Source: Rasiella rasia
Lineage (GTDB): Bacteria; Bacteroidota; Bacteroidia; Flavobacteriales; Flavobacteriaceae
DNA length: 64,000 bases
Assembly: GCF_011044175.1 (NCBI RefSeq)
Contig: NZ_CP049057.1
Coordinates: 1,379,501 to 1,443,500 of the forward strand
Reading direction: 5' to 3'
Both the position numbers and the translations under genes were made by a program. Below the pieces are notes generated by a model, which worked only from the letters and a program-made list of their open reading frames with translations, searched no databases and had not been told where the DNA came from. Shown piece after piece: positions 28,164 through 36,519 of the stretch (within the stretch, counting starts at the first letter, position 1; each line of letters opens with the position of its first letter).

Positions 28164-28709
28164 ATGAAAAAAGTAATCATATTGTTCAGTATTGCAGTGT
28201 TCGCTTTCACGTTTTCTGCCGAAGCACAAAACTGTAACCAAGGTGCCAAACTAGCAAAAGCTGCATGGCAAAAATACGGCCCATGGAAACCAAACATCAC
28301 TTTAAATCCGTTTAAAGCTTCTATTAGACCCTTAAAAAATGGATGGAACTGGATTGCCTCTAACGGAGGAGCAAATATTGGACCTCGTTATTTAGAAATT
28401 GACGGTGGTAACGAAACTGGAAGTATTACTGGACAAACGAAAAGGACCTTTATCACACACCCTTCGTTTAACAATAATGTAAAACTAACCATTAATAAGT
28501 ATGATGGTAGAGCAAAAACAGGCGTTGTAATCTGTGTACAAGGAAAAGATGGTGTAACTACCCAAAAAACATCATACATCTTTCCCAACGACAGAAACGG
28601 AAAGGATAAAGTCTTTAATCTTAGAAACGTAAAAGGAAAGATTATTATCGTTTCTATGAAAAACCAGTCGGTAGGTAATAAGTTTAAATACCGTATCAAG
28701 GCTGAGTAG
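28164..28709 (+). CDS. Secreted protein with one PPC-like beta domain (family member 3)
   Basis: 181 residues: signal peptide (VIILFSIAVFAFTFSAEAQ), an N-terminal segment with tryptophans (AAWQKYGPWKPN, NGWNWIASNGG), then a C-terminal domain: NVKLTINKYDGRAKTGVVIC, the closing MKNQSVGNKFKYRIKA. Ten residues (NQSVGNKFKY) are identical to those in domain 1 of the preceding gene, so these are duplicated domains. The gene lies 30 bases after member 2 and is followed by a terminator. Confidence 0.86.
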   Translation: MKKVIILFSIAVFAFTFSAEAQNCNQGAKLAKAAWQKYGPWKPNITLNPFKASIRPLKNGWNWIASNGGANIGPRYLEIDGGNETGSITGQTKRTFITHPSFNNNVKLTINKYDGRAKTGVVICVQGKDGVTTQKTSYIFPNDRNGKDKVFNLRNVKGKIIIVSMKNQSVGNKFKYRIKAE

Positions 28710-28739
28710 ACATTGTTCATTACGCATGCTACAATTACT

Positions 28740-28768
28740 AAGGGGCTGGTCTAGTTGGCGGCCCCTTT
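28740..28768 (+). terminator. Probable terminator after family member 3
   Basis: AAGGGGC (28740-28746) pairs with GCCCCTT across a 14-base loop, followed by TTTT. Moderate strength. Confidence 0.6.
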
Positions 28769-28808
28769 TACCACAACATAACTTCACACTAATTTAAAAG
28801 CATTTCTC

Positions 28809-29345
28809 ATGAAAACCATACTCACACTTTTATTAACAATTCCAATATTTACTTGCATGGCACAACCAAAAGTCTCTGAAATTAAACCAGTTCCAAACGG
28901 TGAAATTTCTTACGTGGCTAACTTAAATGAAGGCGTTATTCTAGACGATCTATCTTGGGCATGGAGCAGCCAAAATGCTTGCTTCCCAGAAACACAAAAG
29001 AAAAAATTTACGGGCAAACACGTTTTCTTTACCGGCATTATACCAAAGTACAGTGAAATGGAGGTAACGGTGATCCCTAAAGACAAAACTAAAAACTTTA
29101 GTATCTACGCGTATGAAATTGGCGTAGATAATATGCGATTAGTCCCAGATTTAGACAGATGTATTCGCTGCGAAGCAGGACACAAATGGGACCGCCCCGT
29201 ACGAGGAAAAACCCAAGATCACACAAGAAAAGTAACCAACCTTGTGGCAATCAATCGCCCTTATAGAGTAGTAATTGGCGTAACAGGTGCCGATGGGTTA
29301 AGTGAAGGTGATTTTACATTACAGGTAAGCATGAAAACTAGATAA
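28809..29345 (+). CDS. Secreted protein with PPC-like C-terminal domain (family member 4)
   Basis: 178 residues with a signal peptide (TILTLLLTIPIFTCMAQ). The beta pattern starts at KYSEMEVTVIPKDKTKNFSIYAYEIG and ends with PYRVVIGVTGADGLSEGDFTL, an end typical of PPC domains. The most diverged member, with CIRCEAGH in the middle that could be a metal or disulfide site (Cys-x2-Cys-x3-His). Its promoter was not clear. The kinase gene begins 34 bases after its stop. Confidence 0.83.
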   Translation: MKTILTLLLTIPIFTCMAQPKVSEIKPVPNGEISYVANLNEGVILDDLSWAWSSQNACFPETQKKKFTGKHVFFTGIIPKYSEMEVTVIPKDKTKNFSIYAYEIGVDNMRLVPDLDRCIRCEAGHKWDRPVRGKTQDHTRKVTNLVAINRPYRVVIGVTGADGLSEGDFTLQVSMKTR

Positions 29346-29379
29346 GTACTATTCTCAATAAAATAGTTATCTTTTGATA

Positions 29380-31350
29380 ATGAAAAGTAAGATTCAACGT
29401 ATTTTATTTTTAATCGGGTTGATGTGTTTTTTAGCACCTCAACCCTATTCTTTGTTAGCTCAAGACTTCGGAAAACCATATATAGATAGTGTATTAAAAG
29501 CTGTAAAGAAGCAAACACAGAAAGACAAACGTGTATCTTTCTTTCATTTAGGAGACACGCTTGTATTAAAAAATGCACCCGAACAGGCAACAGCACTATT
29601 TCAATATTTCTTTCAGAAAGACACGACCGATTTTGCTAAACTCATAATGTACGAAGGGTATTCTCGAAATTTATCTAGAAGTGGGTATTTAGACGAAGCC
29701 ATTATATTAAAACAGGAAGGGATTGCCCTAGCCAAGAAGTTTGAGGATGAGAGACGGTTTATCTTTTATAATATCAGCTTGGCATACTCTTATGATCAGA
29801 AAAACAAGCCAGATCTAGCTCTTGAATATCTTAACCAAATTGAAAGTTTATTAGCAAAAGAAGAAAACAAAGCTCAATTAACCAGCTTTTACGATGCGAA
29901 GGCCTCAGTTTATAATTCTTTAAAAGATTACGACACCCAGGAAGAATGCCTTTTAAAAATATATGAGTTGGTTAAAGACATGCCAAACGTTCCTAAGAAG
30001 AGATTTCATTTATACATGATACTCGATTTCTACACACAAGTAGATAAACCCGAACAACTGGCAAAATTTACACAAATTTTATATGAACATTACGAGGATG
30101 CTCGCACCAACACACCCGCCGGACATATGCCCATTGAAGCATTATTTAAGCGTAGGTTGAGCATAGAAAATGTGCCGTTGTTAAAAAAAACCATTCAAAT
30201 TAGCGATAGTCTCAATAATATAAATTCTTACGTTTCTACCACCATCGCGCTATCTAATATTTTCAAGGCTAACGGCACACCAGAGAAAGGCGTTGTGTAT
30301 TTAAAGAATGCCGTTGCAAAGCTGAAAAAAGTAGAAAAACCATCGCACCTTATAGACCTATATACTACACTAGCCACAACTAGCGCATCCGCAAACAATT
30401 TTAAGGATGCTTATAACTACAAGATGTTGCAGGTATCGTTACAGGATAGTGTGACTTCTGAAAATATGCAGCGTAATATTGCTGAAATTGAAATTGAATA
30501 CGAAACGGAGAAAAAAGAAAGAAAAATTCTTGAACAACAACTAGAACTCGAAAAACAAAGTAGACAAAAAAACCAAATACGCAATGGTCTCATTATTTTG
30601 GGAATAGGTGCAATTGGATTGTTAATCTTCTTTAGAAACCGATTAAAATATCAGAAAACAATAGCACAGCAAACACAATCTCTCCAAGCTCAAAAAATTG
30701 TTGAACTTCAGCAAAAAAACAAATTACTTGCCTTAAACAGTATGATTGAAGGACAAGAAGCAGAACGACTTCGTATTGCAAAAGACCTTCACGATAGCTT
30801 AGGCGGATTGCTAAGTACGGTAAAAGCACATTTTACGAGTATTCAGAACGAAATAGAGCAAATAGAAAAAATAAATCTCACTAAAAAGACCAATAAGCTT
30901 ATAGACGAAGCTGTGGTTGAAGTTAGACGCATTTCGCATAACATGATGCCACACGCCTTAAGTTTGTCTGGCTTGAAAGGAGCGGTAGAAGATCTCGGGC
31001 TTCAACTACAAGAAGAAGGCTATACAACAACGGTGGAGTTAATCAATATTCCAGAAAAAATAGATCCAACAAAAGAGGTAATGCTTTACAGATTATTACA
31101 AGAATTACTTAGTAATATTAGAAAACATGCTGAAGCAAAAGAAATAACGCTTCAGATAGTCGGGCATAAAGACATGGTAACATTACTAGTAGAAGATGAT
31201 GGAAAGGGATTTACATATGAAGACCAACTTGGTAATGAAGGAATTGGGTTAAAAAGCATTAACAGCCGCGTAAATTATTTAGACGGAACCATAGATTGGG
31301 ATTCAGAAATTGGTAATGGAACTTCAGTTTCTATATCAATTCCATTGTAA
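29380..31350 (+). CDS. TPR-containing sensor histidine kinase (sensor A)
   Basis: 656 residues. N-terminal signal peptide/anchor (MKSKIQRILFLIGLMCFLAP), a periplasmic helical region of TPR-like repeats up to about residue 390, a coiled coil (EIEIEYETEKKERKILEQQL), one membrane helix (GLIILGIGAIGLLIFF), and a second coiled coil leading into a HisKA_3 domain with phospho-acceptor His471 in AERLRIAKDLHDSLGGLL. The HATPase domain shows LLQELLSNIRKHAEAKEI and GNEGIGLKSINSRV. The ATG at 29380 is chosen; the in-frame TTG at 29374 adds two residues. It is a paralogue of the next gene. TPR kinases of this shape are common in Bacteroidota; the signal is unknown. Confidence 0.95.
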   Translation: MKSKIQRILFLIGLMCFLAPQPYSLLAQDFGKPYIDSVLKAVKKQTQKDKRVSFFHLGDTLVLKNAPEQATALFQYFFQKDTTDFAKLIMYEGYSRNLSRSGYLDEAIILKQEGIALAKKFEDERRFIFYNISLAYSYDQKNKPDLALEYLNQIESLLAKEENKAQLTSFYDAKASVYNSLKDYDTQEECLLKIYELVKDMPNVPKKRFHLYMILDFYTQVDKPEQLAKFTQILYEHYEDARTNTPAGHMPIEALFKRRLSIENVPLLKKTIQISDSLNNINSYVSTTIALSNIFKANGTPEKGVVYLKNAVAKLKKVEKPSHLIDLYTTLATTSASANNFKDAYNYKMLQVSLQDSVTSENMQRNIAEIEIEYETEKKERKILEQQLELEKQSRQKNQIRNGLIILGIGAIGLLIFFRNRLKYQKTIAQQTQSLQAQKIVELQQKNKLLALNSMIEGQEAERLRIAKDLHDSLGGLLSTVKAHFTSIQNEIEQIEKINLTKKTNKLIDEAVVEVRRISHNMMPHALSLSGLKGAVEDLGLQLQEEGYTTTVELINIPEKIDPTKEVMLYRLLQELLSNIRKHAEAKEITLQIVGHKDMVTLLVEDDGKGFTYEDQLGNEGIGLKSINSRVNYLDGTIDWDSEIGNGTSVSISIPL

Positions 31351-31367
31351 TTTTGTAGGAAAACCAC

Positions 31368-31410
31368 CTCTATGAATTCATATAGTTTTCTAAGCTCGCA
31401 GAATTCATAC
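31368..31410 (+). promoter_or_regulatory. Motif cluster upstream of sensor B (GAATTCATA direct repeat)
   Basis: CTCTATGAATTCATA (31368-31382, containing the 12-base palindrome TATGAATTCATA) and a second GAATTCATA at 31401-31409 form a direct repeat 27 bases apart. The motif matches GAAATCATA at 26571 and 27309. A TACCTTAC (31433-31440) is only a poor -7 box and no TTG lies 34 bases from the first motif, so this is a degenerate version of those promoters. Confidence 0.4.
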
Positions 31411-31462
31411 TTAACAAGAATACCAGCATACGTACCTTACATACCAACAAAACTAGCCCTAC

Positions 31463-33478
31463 ATGTTTGCGTTACCCACCAATAAAACAATAGTTTTTTC
31501 ATTAGTATTCATGTTCTTCGGGACAAGCTTTTGTTTAGCACAGAGACAGCCATTAACCAAAGCCAAGATAGATTCTATTCTGGCTGTATCTGATACCATG
31601 CCAAAAGACATGAAACTAATTCAGTTACTTGTCTCTAGTGCTGGTAAAAATCGCTATATAAAACCCACCCGTACCTTAATTACTAAAGCCATTGCTATTT
31701 CAGAAGAAGTAGGTAATAATGAGATGAAGGCTAACTCATATTACTCTATGGGTAACTATCATTATTTTAATGCAAAATTAGACTCTGCTACATACATGCT
31801 TGATAAAGCACTCACCTTTGTAACCGAGAATGAACTACCGTTTATTAGGTCTAGTGTCTTGGCTACCAAGGGCGGAATTTCGAGCCAAAAAGATGCTGTT
31901 TCACAATCTATTGTGTATACCATGCAGGCAAGAGAAATATTAGACAAGCTAGACACTTTACAACTTACTGAAAGCTTAAAAAAGAAGCGAAGGGGACAAA
32001 GTTTTGTATTGGCAAACGCACTTGCAAATTTATATAACAAAGTAGAAGATTTTGAAACTTCTCTTGTTTATTACGACATCGCTAATGAAGCCGCCATGGC
32101 CATGGGAGATGCTAATGCCGCAGGGGTGATTATTAGCAATAAGGGTAACTTATTGTTAAAAATGAACCGGAAAGAAGAGGCCTTAGACGCCTTAGCAAAA
32201 GGAAAAGACTTAAAATTAAAGGCTGGGGCACCAGAAACCTCTATTGCAATGTCTAACCTTAATATTGGAGCCGTACTCATAGAATCGAATAGAGACGATG
32301 AAGCTCTGAAATCACTCAATGAAGCTTTAGCCATTTTCGAAGCAAAAAATTATACTGCTGGAATTGCAGAAACACTTCCACACCGAGGAACATTGTACAA
32401 CAAACAAGGCAAACATGACCTTGCAATAGCAGATTGCGAGAAGGCTAAAACCTTAATTGATGCTATAAAAGTTCCGGAACTCATGTCTGCAGCATGTGAG
32501 TGTCTATATGAAGCATACCAAAAGAAAGGAGAATTTGAAAAAGCTTTAATCAATTTTAAAAAATATACAGTAGCTAGAGATTCTGTAATTAATGAAAAAA
32601 ATATTAAACAGCTCACGCAAATTGAAATGCAATACGATTTCAATAAGCAACAAGAAGAGCAAGAACGTATTCTTCAAAATGAGAAACGACTAAAAAGAAA
32701 TATACTTGCTGGCTTAATCACTTTGGCAGTTTTTTCAATTGTTATTATCTTGTTCTTAAGGAAACGCTTACAGTATAAAAATAAGCTGGCATTACAGAGA
32801 GAAGCCCTTCAGCAACAAAAAATCACCGAACTACAACAAAGAAACAAACTGGTAGCTATGAATAGTATGATTGAAGGTCAGGAAGCCGAACGTCTTCGTA
32901 TTGCAAAAGATCTGCACGACAGCCTTGGAGGTTTGTTGAGCACTGTTAAAGCTCATTTTACTACCATTCAAAACGAAATACAACAGTTAGAGGCCTTAGA
33001 CTTAACAGGAAAAACCAACTCACTTATCGATGAAGCGTGTATAGAAGTGAGGCGTATTTCTCATAATATGATGCCACATGCTTTAAGTATTTCTGGGCTT
33101 AAGGGTGCCATAGAAGATCTTGGCACACATCTTCAAGAACAAGGATACAGCGTAACAGTAGAAATCTCTAACCTACCAACTGCCATAGAACCTACCAAAG
33201 AAGTAATGATTTATAGATTATTACAAGAAATAATCTCTAACATACGAAAGCACGCTAAAGCAAGTAGCATACTTATTCAACTATTGGGGCATGAAAACGA
33301 GGTAAATCTTTTGGTTGAAGACAACGGTAGAGGCTTTAATTATAACGATGCCGTGGCTAAAGGCGGGCTTGGATTAAAAAGCATAAATAGTCGTGTAGCA
33401 TATCTAGACGGCACCATAGATTGGGATACCCAACCAAACAACGGAACATCATTAACCATTAACATACCTATAGCATGA
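31463..33478 (+). CDS. TPR-containing sensor histidine kinase (sensor B)
   Basis: 671 residues, paralogue of sensor A. Signal peptide (TIVFSLVFMFFGTSFCLAQ), periplasmic TPR-like array (ALNEALAIFEAKNYTAGIAE and YNKQGKHDLAIADCEKAKTL), a coiled coil, one membrane helix (ILAGLITLAVFSIVIILFL), then the HisKA_3 domain with His485 in AERLRIAKDLHDSLGGLLST and an HATPase domain with LLQEIISNIRKHAKAS and GGLGLKSINSRVAYLDG. From the coiled coil to the C-terminus it is close to sensor A; the TPR region is less similar, so the two may read different signals. Its stop overlaps the regulator start (ATGA). Confidence 0.96.
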   Translation: MFALPTNKTIVFSLVFMFFGTSFCLAQRQPLTKAKIDSILAVSDTMPKDMKLIQLLVSSAGKNRYIKPTRTLITKAIAISEEVGNNEMKANSYYSMGNYHYFNAKLDSATYMLDKALTFVTENELPFIRSSVLATKGGISSQKDAVSQSIVYTMQAREILDKLDTLQLTESLKKKRRGQSFVLANALANLYNKVEDFETSLVYYDIANEAAMAMGDANAAGVIISNKGNLLLKMNRKEEALDALAKGKDLKLKAGAPETSIAMSNLNIGAVLIESNRDDEALKSLNEALAIFEAKNYTAGIAETLPHRGTLYNKQGKHDLAIADCEKAKTLIDAIKVPELMSAACECLYEAYQKKGEFEKALINFKKYTVARDSVINEKNIKQLTQIEMQYDFNKQQEEQERILQNEKRLKRNILAGLITLAVFSIVIILFLRKRLQYKNKLALQREALQQQKITELQQRNKLVAMNSMIEGQEAERLRIAKDLHDSLGGLLSTVKAHFTTIQNEIQQLEALDLTGKTNSLIDEACIEVRRISHNMMPHALSISGLKGAIEDLGTHLQEQGYSVTVEISNLPTAIEPTKEVMIYRLLQEIISNIRKHAKASSILIQLLGHENEVNLLVEDNGRGFNYNDAVAKGGLGLKSINSRVAYLDGTIDWDTQPNNGTSLTINIPIA

Positions 33479-34116
33479 TTAACGTATTTATTGTAGACGA
33501 CCATAAAATGGTGATAGACGGGATGAAACTCCTTCTTAAAGACGAACCTACTATTAAAGTAGTTGGAACAGCCTTAACTGGCGAAGATGCCTTGGTTGAA
33601 ATTCCGAAGCAACATGTAGATGTTGTACTTCTGGACATTAACATGCCTGGCATAAATGGCATAGATACATGCAAACAATTATTAAAAGTTCTCCCCGACA
33701 TTAAAATTGTGGCCATTAGTATGCATAAAGAAAGTAGCTTAATTAAACTAATGCTTAACAATGGAGCAAAAGGATATGTATTAAAAAATGCCGGACAAGA
33801 CGAAGTAATCGACGCAATAAAATCTGTAAATGAAGGAAAAATGTATCTGGATGATACGGTAAACGAAATTGTTTTAAATAGTGTCCTTAAAAATGGTAAC
33901 GAAAAAATTACGAGTCCGTTCCCTACCCTCTCTCGCAGAGAAAAAGACGTGCTAAAACTCATTTTAGACGAATGCACAACTCAAGAAATTGCAGACAAGC
34001 TCTTTATTAGCTTTGGAACCGTAGAAACACATAGACGTAATATGCTGATAAAAACTGGCGCAAGAAATACTGCAGGTTTGGTTCGCACCTCTATAGAATA
34101 TGATTTAACTAAATAA
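33475..34116 (+). CDS. NarL/LuxR-type response regulator
   Basis: 213 residues. Receiver domain with Asp54 in VVLLDINMPG, and Lys in GYVLKNA; a linker; then a LuxR-type helix-turn-helix with PTLSRREKDVLKLILDECTT and QEIADKLFISFGTVETHRRNML. It is coupled by ATGA overlap to sensor B and is the only regulator for the two kinases. Regulators of this type bind inverted or direct repeats upstream of -35/-33 elements; the motif pair before 26661 and 27420 is the obvious candidate target. Confidence 0.97.
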   Translation: MINVFIVDDHKMVIDGMKLLLKDEPTIKVVGTALTGEDALVEIPKQHVDVVLLDINMPGINGIDTCKQLLKVLPDIKIVAISMHKESSLIKLMLNNGAKGYVLKNAGQDEVIDAIKSVNEGKMYLDDTVNEIVLNSVLKNGNEKITSPFPTLSRREKDVLKLILDECTTQEIADKLFISFGTVETHRRNMLIKTGARNTAGLVRTSIEYDLTK

Positions 34117-34126
34117 ACCAGATATC

Positions 34127-34816
34127 ATGAAAAAATTAACCTCTCTTTTTTTACTCGCTATTTTAGTCTGTTCTTGTGCTTCAGAAACCGAAAAAGGCGT
34201 ATTAGACGACATTGCCACCGTGTACGACGCAGACACCTCATACAGCAAAAGTTTTGTATCTAATACTTCGGAAAAGCGAAAAACTTTTAATGTGGTAATT
34301 CAAAATAGTGCCATGATAGACACATTAAAGCCAACCGTTACTACCGCAAACTCTGCACTTATGGTGTACGACGCGCTCACTTCCGAAGAAAAAGAAAACT
34401 ATACAGATATTGAAGTGTTTTTAATTAATGCTAAAAAAGATACCGCTTCTTTTTATTATCCAATGACTGCCTTGGCCCCAATTAGTAAGAAAGCTAAGGT
34501 ACATCGTCAATTCTCTGACGCTATTGTAAACAATAATTTTGAAGCACTAAACACTATAAACAAAGCTGTTGAAATTCCTGCAGATTTTGCCATAGGTCTA
34601 GAAAACGGAATAAAGCAATTTGAAGCAGACAATGGAAGCCTTAATGGGTATTACACTTTTGGTATTGCAGAAGAACGTGATCAAATAGGCACTATTTATC
34701 AGTACCAGGCCTACCTTTTATTTGCTAATGGTACAAAGATAAATTATCTCGTGGTTGTAGATGCTACTGCGGGGAATGACCAGTTGGTAGGATTCAAATT
34801 TTTTTCTCGCAATTAA
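34127..34816 (+). CDS. Uncharacterised lipoprotein in the regulator operon
   Basis: 229 residues with a lipoprotein signal (LTSLFLLAILVCSC, Cys17). The mature part, with NVVIQNSAMIDTLKPTVTTANSALMVYDAL, then NINKAVEIPADFAIGLENGIKQFEAD, is of unknown family. It follows the regulator gene by 10 bases and precedes a terminator, so it belongs to the kinase operon. It may be an accessory periplasmic or outer-membrane sensor component; that is inference. Confidence 0.83.
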   Translation: MKKLTSLFLLAILVCSCASETEKGVLDDIATVYDADTSYSKSFVSNTSEKRKTFNVVIQNSAMIDTLKPTVTTANSALMVYDALTSEEKENYTDIEVFLINAKKDTASFYYPMTALAPISKKAKVHRQFSDAIVNNNFEALNTINKAVEIPADFAIGLENGIKQFEADNGSLNGYYTFGIAEERDQIGTIYQYQAYLLFANGTKINYLVVVDATAGNDQLVGFKFFSRN

Positions 34817-34820
34817 AAAA

Positions 34821-34854
34821 TAAAAAAGCCCATCTCTGAAACAAGATGGGCTTT
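34821..34854 (+). terminator. Rho-independent terminator of the kinase/regulator operon
   Basis: 11-bp stem AAAGCCCATCT with AGATGGGCTTT across an 8-base loop, just after the lipoprotein stop. It is preceded by an A-run, so it could also act on the minus strand. The rest of the gap to 35042 shows no clear feature. Confidence 0.82.
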
Positions 34855-35042
34855 CACATTAACCAACCGAATTCTGCTTCATAGCAATTCAGTTTATCGC
34901 TCTATAAACTAGAACAATGTCTTTAATATTTCAGCAGTAAAGAATGAGATACTTTACCCCTGTAGTATATATAACAAGTACATTGCAAAATTACTACCTC
35001 TAAAACATAAACTATTTTTTCTATAAGTTTACAGCGTAATTT

Positions 35043-35552
35043 ATGGAAGAACACAAACATGTTTGCGAAGAGCGTACCTACGACAAAGTCTATAGAGATT
35101 ATGCCGAGACCATTCGTAATTTTATTTATTATAAATGTGGCGATAAAGATAAAGCAAGCGATATAACGCAAGAAGCATTTATTAAACTTTGGGAAAACTG
35201 TAAAAAAGTACCCCCGCAGAAAGCAAAATCTTTTCTTTATACGGTTTCAAATAATCTTTTCTTAAATACGGTAGCACACAAAAAAGTAGTGCTAAAATAT
35301 GTAGAGAGTCATTTACCAAAAGTTGAAAAACATTCACCTCAGTTCTTATTAGAAGAAAAAGAATATGGCGAACGGTTGCAACAGGCTATTGCCAACCTAA
35401 CCGAAATTCAACGAACCGCCTTTTTGCTTAGTCGTGTGGAAGGCAAAAAGTATCGAGAAATTGCTGAAATATTAAACATTTCAGAAAAAGCAACAAGCAA
35501 ACGTATTCACGATGCATTGGAAGCATTGCGAAAAACTGTAGAAAAAATTTAA
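35043..35552 (+). CDS. ECF-type RNA polymerase sigma factor
   Basis: 169 residues. Region 2 (YRDYAETIRNFIYYKCGDKDKASDITQEAFIKLWE) and region 4 (AIANLTEIQRTAFLLSRVEGKKYREIAEILNISEKATSKRI) are both present, with the ISEKATSKRIHDAL helix-turn-helix. It is the first gene of a FecI/FecR-type cell-surface signalling cassette, followed 55 bases later by the anti-sigma gene and then by a TonB-dependent receptor. It probably transcribes the receptor gene. Confidence 0.95.
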   Translation: MEEHKHVCEERTYDKVYRDYAETIRNFIYYKCGDKDKASDITQEAFIKLWENCKKVPPQKAKSFLYTVSNNLFLNTVAHKKVVLKYVESHLPKVEKHSPQFLLEEKEYGERLQQAIANLTEIQRTAFLLSRVEGKKYREIAEILNISEKATSKRIHDALEALRKTVEKI

Positions 35553-35607
35553 AAAAAGGGTAGTAAAATGGCTACTTAGCTGTTTTACACCTAGAAAGCA
35601 AGATAAA

Positions 35608-36519
35608 ATGGACAAGAACGTACTAGATAAATGGCTTGACGGCACACATACTGCCGAAGAACTTAAAGCGTTGGAACAAGACCCAACCTTTGCCGCCTAT
35701 CGTAAAATAGATCGTTTCGCTAAACAGATTGAACTACCCCCGTTTGATACTGAAGGCTCCCTTGCGTCTATAAAAGAAAAACTGGCTAACTCCCAGCGCA
35801 AAAAACCTAAAGTACGTGTATTACCCGCATTGCTAAAAATTGCTGCGGTCTTAGCTCTAGTACTAGTCTCTTATGTTTTTATTAATGCGCTCCCAACAAC
35901 AATCAATACACAGCTAGCAGAGACTACTACGCTTACGCTTCCTGATACTTCTGAAATTTTACTTAATGAAAATTCTGAAATTTCATACCAGAAAAATTCT
36001 TGGAACGAAAATAGAATGCTCTCGTTAAACGGAGAGGCATATTTTAAGGTAGCCAAAGGCGAGACATTTACCGTAAACACACCTCAAGGAACCATTACTG
36101 TTTTGGGAACTCAATTTAATGTTACTGCTACCAATAATACATTTCAGGTACATTGTTATGAAGGCTTGGTGGCTGTGACCTATAATAACGAAACTATTAA
36201 ACTTCCTGCAGGGAATGGAGTTACTGTTACAAATGAAATATTAGAACAAACCAAGGTATTCGTGAATAAACCAGAATGGCATGGAAACGAAAGTAGCTAC
36301 GACAATGTGCGCATCACAGATGTTCTTAAAGATTTAGAACAGAACTACAATACCACTGTCTCGACTCAAAATATTGATGTAACTTTACGTTTTACGGGTA
36401 GTTACACACATACAGATTTAGAAGCTGCTCTACAAACCATTACCCTTCCTTTGGGATTAACGTATGCTATTGAAAGCGAAGACAGCGTCATTATTTCTAC
36501 TGCTAAAAACAAAGAATAA
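35608..36519 (+). CDS. FecR-family anti-sigma factor
   Basis: 303 residues. Cytoplasmic N-terminus (about 1-80), one membrane helix (ALLKIAAVLALVLVSYVFI), then a periplasmic FecR domain with GEAYFKVAKGETFTVNTPQGTITVLGTQFNV and a C-terminal DUF4974 domain (VRITDVLKDLEQNYNTTVSTQ, with LEAALQTITLPLGLTY). It holds the sigma factor until the receptor signals through its STN domain. The stop lies inside the start of the next gene, a 56-base overlap in a different frame. Confidence 0.96.
   Translation: MDKNVLDKWLDGTHTAEELKALEQDPTFAAYRKIDRFAKQIELPPFDTEGSLASIKEKLANSQRKKPKVRVLPALLKIAAVLALVLVSYVFINALPTTINTQLAETTTLTLPDTSEILLNENSEISYQKNSWNENRMLSLNGEAYFKVAKGETFTVNTPQGTITVLGTQFNVTATNNTFQVHCYEGLVAVTYNNETIKLPAGNGVTVTNEILEQTKVFVNKPEWHGNESSYDNVRITDVLKDLEQNYNTTVSTQNIDVTLRFTGSYTHTDLEAALQTITLPLGLTYAIESEDSVIISTAKNKE

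Noticed and set aside
31374-31409. GAATTCATA direct repeat as an insertion-site duplication
   Set aside because: The intervening 18 bases are too short to be an element and the motif recurs before other genes, so a regulatory role is more likely.
31762-32643. Several minus-strand frames opposite sensor kinase B
   Set aside because: They come from the low-stop complement of TPR-coding DNA and have no signal or family.
33468-33977. 169-codon minus-strand frame opposite the response regulator
   Set aside because: The regulator gene is complete and conserved; the antisense frame has no start context or family.
36464-36519. Frameshift between fecR and the TonB receptor
   Set aside because: The FecR protein ends normally after its DUF4974 domain and the receptor starts with its own signal peptide, so the overlap is ordinary gene overlap and not a broken gene.
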